Assembly: GCA_009602725.1 (NCBI GenBank)
Contig: WELB01000115.1
Location: 336,463 to 365,307 of the forward strand
Origin: Spirogloea muscicola
Taxonomy: Eukaryota > Streptophyta > Zygnematophyceae > Spirogloeales > Spirogloeaceae
DNA: 28,845 bases
Direction of reading: 5' to 3'
Shown: piece after piece, positions 25,275 through 28,845 of the stretch
How the letters are laid out: each line of letters starts with the position of its first letter
Numbering within the stretch: position 1 is the stretch's first letter
Notes under the pieces: generated by a model
What the model was told of the DNA's origin: nothing
Seen by the model: only the letters and a program-made list of their open reading frames with translations
Databases searched by the model: none
Made by a program: the position numbers and the translations under genes

Positions 25275-25430
25275 AGCATAACAAGTACAAATGCAAGTAC
25301 ATCGACAGATGCACATTCCTCCTGCTATGCTGACCTGCTCAGTAACCACGAGTCAGCACGTAGAGGTCGCTAAACTGCTGCCTAATTACTGGACGGCAGA
25401 TGTCAAGCTCTTCTGCAGCCAAGTAAAGCT
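25275..25430 (-). mobile_element. LINE C-terminal remnant and tail
   Basis: The minus strand reads RPVIRQQFSDLYVLTRGY-stop (stop at 25339-25341). The 3' tail GAGCAGGTCAGC...GTACTTGCATTTGTACTTG resembles the tail after 18098. It begins about 110 bases from the KLHDC4 start codon, so this insertion lies in the promoter region of that gene. Confidence 0.78.
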
Positions 25431-25525
25431 TGACCAGTTTTTCTGTGCTAAGCATGAGCCTAAGCTCGCTGCAAACAGGCTGACAACACGACGGCGTATG
25501 GAAGACGTAGTATGCTACCCGCATG

Positions 25526-25567
25526 CCCATCTCGGATGAAAGCACACCCATCTCGGATGGAAGCACA
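25526..25567 (+). repeat. Two tandem 21-bp units
   Basis: The unit CCCATCTCGGATG(A/G)AAGCACA occurs twice in direct succession with one mismatch. It is a minor duplication within LINE debris. Confidence 0.9.
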
Positions 25568-25639
25568 TCCTAATGTCGTGCATACCTAGACTGGCAATGT
25601 TCTCAAGTTGGGTGTAAGAGCGAGGTAAGAAGCTCTCAA

Positions 25640-25795
25640 AAGGGGGCGATGGCTCTGAGAAGCAGCAGCTCGAAAAGCCAGAAAAGACTGAACAAGGTCC
25701 AAAGGAGTCGAAAACCGTATATTATGCAGAAAAGCACGAGGATGCTAAGAATGGCTGCTCAGCAACCCCTAATCAGCAGTCGCAAGATTGGATAC
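25640..25795 (-). mobile_element. Decayed LINE 3' end
   Basis: The minus strand reads YPILRLLIRGC-stop (stop at 25759-25761), a decayed SDLRLLTRGY-stop. The tail side has AAAAGCCAGAAAAGACTGAA and CAAGGTCCAAAGG on plus, matching the stem-loop region of other minus tails. Confidence 0.6.
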
Positions 25796-26000
25796 ATAAG
25801 CAGCCGGAGAACCAGCCGAAATGGTGACGCTATTCCACCCTCTAGTCACTCCGATTTGAGATTGTGGAGTAGAGTTTTCTGAGGCTCCATACGCAGAAGT
25901 CACATGAGTTCGTATTTTGGCGCCTTTCGGCCCTTACGGACCTTCTTCATTCCATTCAGGTCTGGCCTCTTTTAGCCATCGTCTTACTTTGGAAGTGGCT
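25796..26000 (+). mobile_element. Decayed LINE 3' end
   Basis: The plus strand reads NGDAIPPSSHSDLRLWSRVF-stop (ends 25882). The tail contains CTTCATTCCATTCAGGTCTGG...TTAGCCATCG, a decayed stem-loop. It is joined head to head with the minus copy on its left. Confidence 0.62.
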
Positions 26001-26245
26001 GTTTGTCCAGGAAAGGAATGGACAAGGTCGTAAGGGACCGGAAAGCACAGAACACCCATCTACACAAGTGGCTACACTAGATGTGTGCCAATGACCACTA
26101 GTCAAACAGCCGATTAAAGTAGCCCCGCTGCATAATATAGGACCTATATTGATCACTTTATGAAAACTCTAATTTCAGATTAGTTAACCAAGTAGGTGGA
26201 CACTGGTGATGGCCATCCTAGTCAGTAGCCACAAGTCGGCAAAAC
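26001..26245 (-). mobile_element. Decayed LINE 3' end
   Basis: The minus strand reads ADLWLLTRMA near 26211-26242, corresponding to SDLRLLTRGY without a preserved stop. Toward 26000 it has GACCTTGTCCATTCCTTTCC, the usual lead-in to the tail stem-loop. Confidence 0.55.
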
Positions 26246-26339
26246 TAATATTTGGACTATTGTAGCTAAAGTGGACGAGTTTAGAAGAGGCCCAAAAGCG
26301 CTAATGTACATATTTACCTTACAGCGGAAAGACCTCTTA

Positions 26340-26425
26340 CTGTATTCTGGGCTGGCTTTGCACAAACCCCGACCCTTGGGTAGAGATAATTTTCTGGTCT
26401 TTGGCGCCTATTCGCAGAAGTCACG
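26340..26425 (+). mobile_element. Isolated LINE tail
   Basis: TGTATTCTGGGCTGGCTTTG...ACCCTTGGG...TTTTCTGG has the tail stem-loop in decayed form. Its coding end is not recognisable. Confidence 0.5.
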
Positions 26426-26439
26426 GAGAGTAATTTCGT

Positions 26440-26780
26440 ATGGAAGAGGAGCTCGGCAGAGGCCAGCATAACTCAATAACGCGTCAAGCTCTTCACGAGA
26501 TAGCCCTTTTGCAAGGTTTTGTGCCTTCCAGCTTTTGCCGTGCTCTTGCTGCTACCTCTGGGTTTCGTAGGGGGGATTGTTCTTCGGCAGTTAGTCTGTC
26601 GGTTTTGAGGCTCCTCGCTCGTAGCTACTGAGTGGTCCATCCTACATTCATTCTGACATAGCGCTTTAGGCCCCTCCGTTATTTGGCCCCTTGGAACCTT
26701 TGTCAATTTCGGGCTGGCTTTTAACAGCCCTTGCCCCCAATCGGAGAGCCACTTCTTTCAGACCTTGTACCTTGTGCTGG
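26440..26780 (+). mobile_element. 5'-truncated LINE copy, C-terminus and tail
   Basis: FCRALAATSGFRRGDCSSAV followed by SLSVLRLLARSY-stop (ends 26631). The tail has GGCCCCTTGGAACCTTTGTC and the stem-loop GGGCTGGCTTTTAACAGCCC (26711-26730). Confidence 0.78.
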
Positions 26781-27060
26781 TCGCGCCCTGGCTGCAGCCT
26801 TTGGCTATGGACAGGGGACCTGCTACCCTGAGACTAGTTTCTCTGACCTGCGGGTGCTCACTAGCCACTTCTCACCAGCGAGTAGCACCCAGTGGCCAAT
26901 GAAGTCGCTGTGCGCTTTACCGCTCTTCTGGCCCCTTCGAAGTCTACTAGTCCATATTCTGGGCTGGCCAATAACAGCCATCGCCCTTCACTGAAAGAGT
27001 CTACCGCTCTTGTACAGTCCGTTGGGCTGACCTTCCCTCCTGGAGGCACTTTTGCCTTAC
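26781..27060 (+). mobile_element. 5'-truncated LINE copy, C-terminus and tail
   Basis: AGRALAAAFGYGQGTCYPET followed by SFSDLRVLTSHF (to 26862); the stop is lost. The tail has CACCCAGTGGCCAATGAAGT, as in the copy after 14106, and GGGCTGGCCAATAACAGCC at 26961-26979. It is in tandem with the preceding copy, not inverted. Confidence 0.75.
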
Positions 27061-27109
27061 ACTGGAAGAGCTGGTTCTGGCTGCTTCGCCTCACCACTCA
27101 GGCTCCGTG

Positions 27110-27730
27110 GTCGGGGCGGGGCAGGTGAAGAAAGCGTGGCCAAATTGACTGGTGTCTGTGAGAGGCCAGCCCAAAGAAGTAGTGGCTCTCTCATTGGGGG
27201 CAAGGGCTGTGAAAAGCCAGCCCGAAAGGATTGACAAAGGTTCGAAGGGGCCAAATGACGGAGGGGCCTAAGCGCTATGTCAAAACGAGTGTAGGATGGA
27301 CCACTCAGTGGCGACGAGTGAGGAGCCTCAAATCCGACAGACTAGCTGCCGGAAAACAATCCCCTTGGCGAAATCTAGAGGCTGCAGCGAGAGCACGGCC
27401 AGCACGCAGATGCAAAGCGTGTGCCTTGGACCGCTGGAGGGACACCGATAAGTGCATGCGATAGACTTAGGCCCATGAGCTAGAGGCGTTGAAGTCAGCC
27501 GGCTCACTTCGCCTGCGGGACACCGCGCGCCGTGCGAGCTTGGCCAGCAGGTCGAGCCACCGGGACCCAAGTGCCCCCGTTTACGGTGCACACGGCCAGG
27601 GGTACGAACTCGTCCCCAGCCGGGTGAGCAGCGTGATTGGCCGCCTTGCAGCGAGCAGCTTTCACCGTAGCCTGGCCAGCCTGCGAGGCAGGGACCCGGA
27701 TTGGAGCGGTCGGCCACATCAGTGGTGACC
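27110..27730 (-). mobile_element. 5'-truncated LINE copy with endonuclease-side coding remnant
   Basis: From about 27730 leftward the minus strand encodes VTTDVADRSNPGP, AANHAAHPAGDEFVPLAV and, after a frameshift, MHLSVSLQRSKAHALHLRAG...SLSDLRLLTRRH-stop (27305-27307). These match the intact LINE (VTADCVDSANPA, HPPGDAFAALAI, MRLAVSLQRSLAHAVHARAG). The tail stem-loop GGGCTGGCTTTTCACAGCCC is at 27202-27221. Confidence 0.8.
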
Positions 27731-27734
27731 ATAT

Positions 27735-27965
27735 CAGCCCAAAGGAATGGACAAGGTCTGGAGCCGGATGGCGCAGAAAGCAAGGTACTAAGTGCAGGTG
27801 ACGATGGGCGCCAGTGAGATAAAGTGGCTCTGCCAAAGAGGGCAAAGGCTGTGAAAAGCCAGCCCAAAACCGTGACAAGGTTCGAAGGGGCCAGAAGCGC
27901 TATCTCAGAACTCGGGAGGATAAATCACTCAATATTTACGAGTAAGGAGCTGCACATGCGAAAGT
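27735..27965 (-). mobile_element. Decayed LINE 3' end
   Basis: LSHVQLLTRKY-stop (stop 27929-27931) is a decayed SDLRLLTRGY-stop. The tail stem-loop is at 27847-27865, and a second ACCTTGTCCATTCCTTTGGG lead-in follows to about 27735. It is in tandem with the copy on its left. Confidence 0.7.
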
Positions 27966-28190
27966 GAGAGGGCAGCCCAAAGAAGAAGATCGCTTCCAGG
28001 AGGGGGCGGTAGCTGTAAGAGAAAGTGCTCGCCCATAGAGAAAAGGGGCTGGCAAAGCCAGCCCAAAAAGAATGGACAATGTCCAAAGCCAAAGAAAGAG
28101 AAGCCAGAAAAGGACTACATTACAGAACACAAGACGATGCAGAGGGAAGCTCAGTACCCGCGAGTGAGCAACAGCAGGTCAGAGTAGCTC
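27966..28190 (-). mobile_element. 5'-truncated LINE copy, tail nearly identical to the main LINE
   Basis: TASYSDLLLLTRGY-stop (28151-28153) on minus. The tail 28024-28150 matches 10617-10755 with few differences, including a perfect stem-loop GGGCTGGC-AAA-GCCAGCCC (plus, 28046-28064). It is the closest relative of the near-full-length element in this window, suggesting recent activity of that subfamily. Confidence 0.82.
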
Positions 28191-28700
28191 GCTGTGCGGT
28201 CGCCTGCGCCGCTCGGGCTAAAGAACTCAAGAACGCCGACCATCCGCGGGAAGACGAGTTCTTCCCGTTGGCGATTGACACCCATGGGGCGCTGGGCGCT
28301 CGGTGGCTCGAGCTGCTCACCCAGCTCGCCAGCCACACCATCGCCCGTCGCTTCCATGAGCAGCCGGTAGACTTTCCTGCAGCCGGGTTGCTGGCGCAAG
28401 TGTACTGTATGCGCCTGGCCGTCTCGCTGCAGAGGCCTATGGCTCGCGCGCTGCACCTTCGTGACGGCAGAGCCCTCGCTGCTGCCTCTGGCTCCGGCCA
28501 GGGGACCCACTTCCAGGAGCCTAGCATCTCTGATCTGCGGCTGCTTAGTAGAGGTTACTGAGTGATTCATAGCTGCTTTGTTTCTTTGTGTGCTTCTTTT
28601 CTTAGCGCTTCCCCTGGCCCCCTTCGGCCGCAATCGACACTTTCGGCTGCTTGGGTCCTCGCTTCCATACCCTACTCGAGAACATAGCGAGTCTGGGATA
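28190..28700 (+). mobile_element. 5'-truncated LINE copy, C-terminal ~120 codons intact
   Basis: From about 28190 the plus strand encodes AVACAARAKELKNADHPRED, LAIDTHGALGARWLELLTQL and MRLAVSLQRPMARALHLRDG, ending SISDLRLLSRGY-stop (28561). It aligns without gaps to the last part of the intact LINE ORF. It meets the minus copy within a few bases at about 28190. The tail after 28561 differs from that of the minus copy. Confidence 0.83.
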
Positions 28701-28724
28701 TGCACGACGCGAGGATATGCTCCC

Positions 28725-28845
28725 AGCCCAGATGGGTATGCCGGCAGCCTATCTGTCATTTCTGCGACGTCGAGTGTCAACCTGTCTGCAACGAGCTCAG
28801 GCGTATGCTCTGCATCAGAAAGCTGGTCGAGCCTTAGCTGCTGGC
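28725..28845 (+). mobile_element. LINE copy cut by the window edge
   Basis: VSTCLQRAQAYALHQKAG followed by RALAAG at the very end matches the C-terminal segment AVSLQRPMARALHLRDGRALAA. The copy continues beyond the window. Confidence 0.7.

Noticed and set aside
25526-25567. CRISPR-like or larger tandem array
   Set aside because: There are only two adjacent 21-bp units and no spacers.
28025-28561. Stand-alone 178-residue gene
   Set aside because: Its first part is antisense LINE tail and its second part is the C-terminus of a truncated LINE copy.

Overview
This window is nuclear DNA of a green plant-lineage eukaryote, most likely a GC-rich green microalga (chlorophyte, perhaps trebouxiophyte). 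The reasons are intron-dense genes with GT-AG splice sites, plant-type housekeeping proteins (omega-amidase, ARV1, a KLHDC4-like Kelch protein), degenerate CCCTAAA telomere-type repeats inside introns, a proline-rich secreted protein of chlorophyte style, and a GC-rich non-LTR retrotransposon. There is no sign of bacterial operons. The species cannot be named from the sequence.

Layout. (1) 1-2679, plus: the 5'-truncated but otherwise almost complete gene of an omega-amidase (NIT2/nitrilase superfamily) in 11 exons, with one base too many in exon 3. (2) 2680-4168: no recognised gene; a GC-rich inverted repeat with an ambiguous base lies near the end. (3) 4169-4765, plus: a two-exon small protein with a cyclin/D-box-like motif. 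(4) 5500-9828, minus: a 13-exon gene for a secreted protein with a signal peptide, a short N-terminal domain, a polyproline linker and two blocks of RTX (GGxGxDxxx) calcium-binding nonapeptides. (5) about 10330-13885, minus: a non-LTR retrotransposon (LINE) whose long ORF has an N-terminal C2H2 finger, a reverse transcriptase with intact YADD, a Cys/His finger and a restriction-like endonuclease. (6) 15541-17501, minus: an ARV1-type sterol/lipid-homeostasis membrane protein; one middle exon is unresolved. (7) 18923-25165, minus: a KLHDC4-like Kelch protein, 19 exons, 848 residues, fully in frame. (8) 25275-28845: a nested pile of truncated LINE 3' ends in both orientations.

The gene models were built by hand: each exon was required to have GT/AG borders, matching phase and no stop. 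KLHDC4 (849 codons with the stop) and the RTX gene (789 codons) close perfectly under these rules.

The most interesting structure is the LINE family. At least fourteen copies of its C-terminus (consensus S-D-L-x-L-L-T-R-G-Y-stop) and a shared 3' stem-loop were found. Four times two copies are joined by their truncated 5' ends with both 3' ends pointing outward. That geometry is what would result if both strands of a target break each primed reverse transcription from a separate RNA. Other observations of note are a eukaryotic, intron-rich RTX gene with an internally repeated architecture, inverted telomere-like arrays flanking a single Kelch exon, and four perfect 14-17 bp hairpins with tiny loops.
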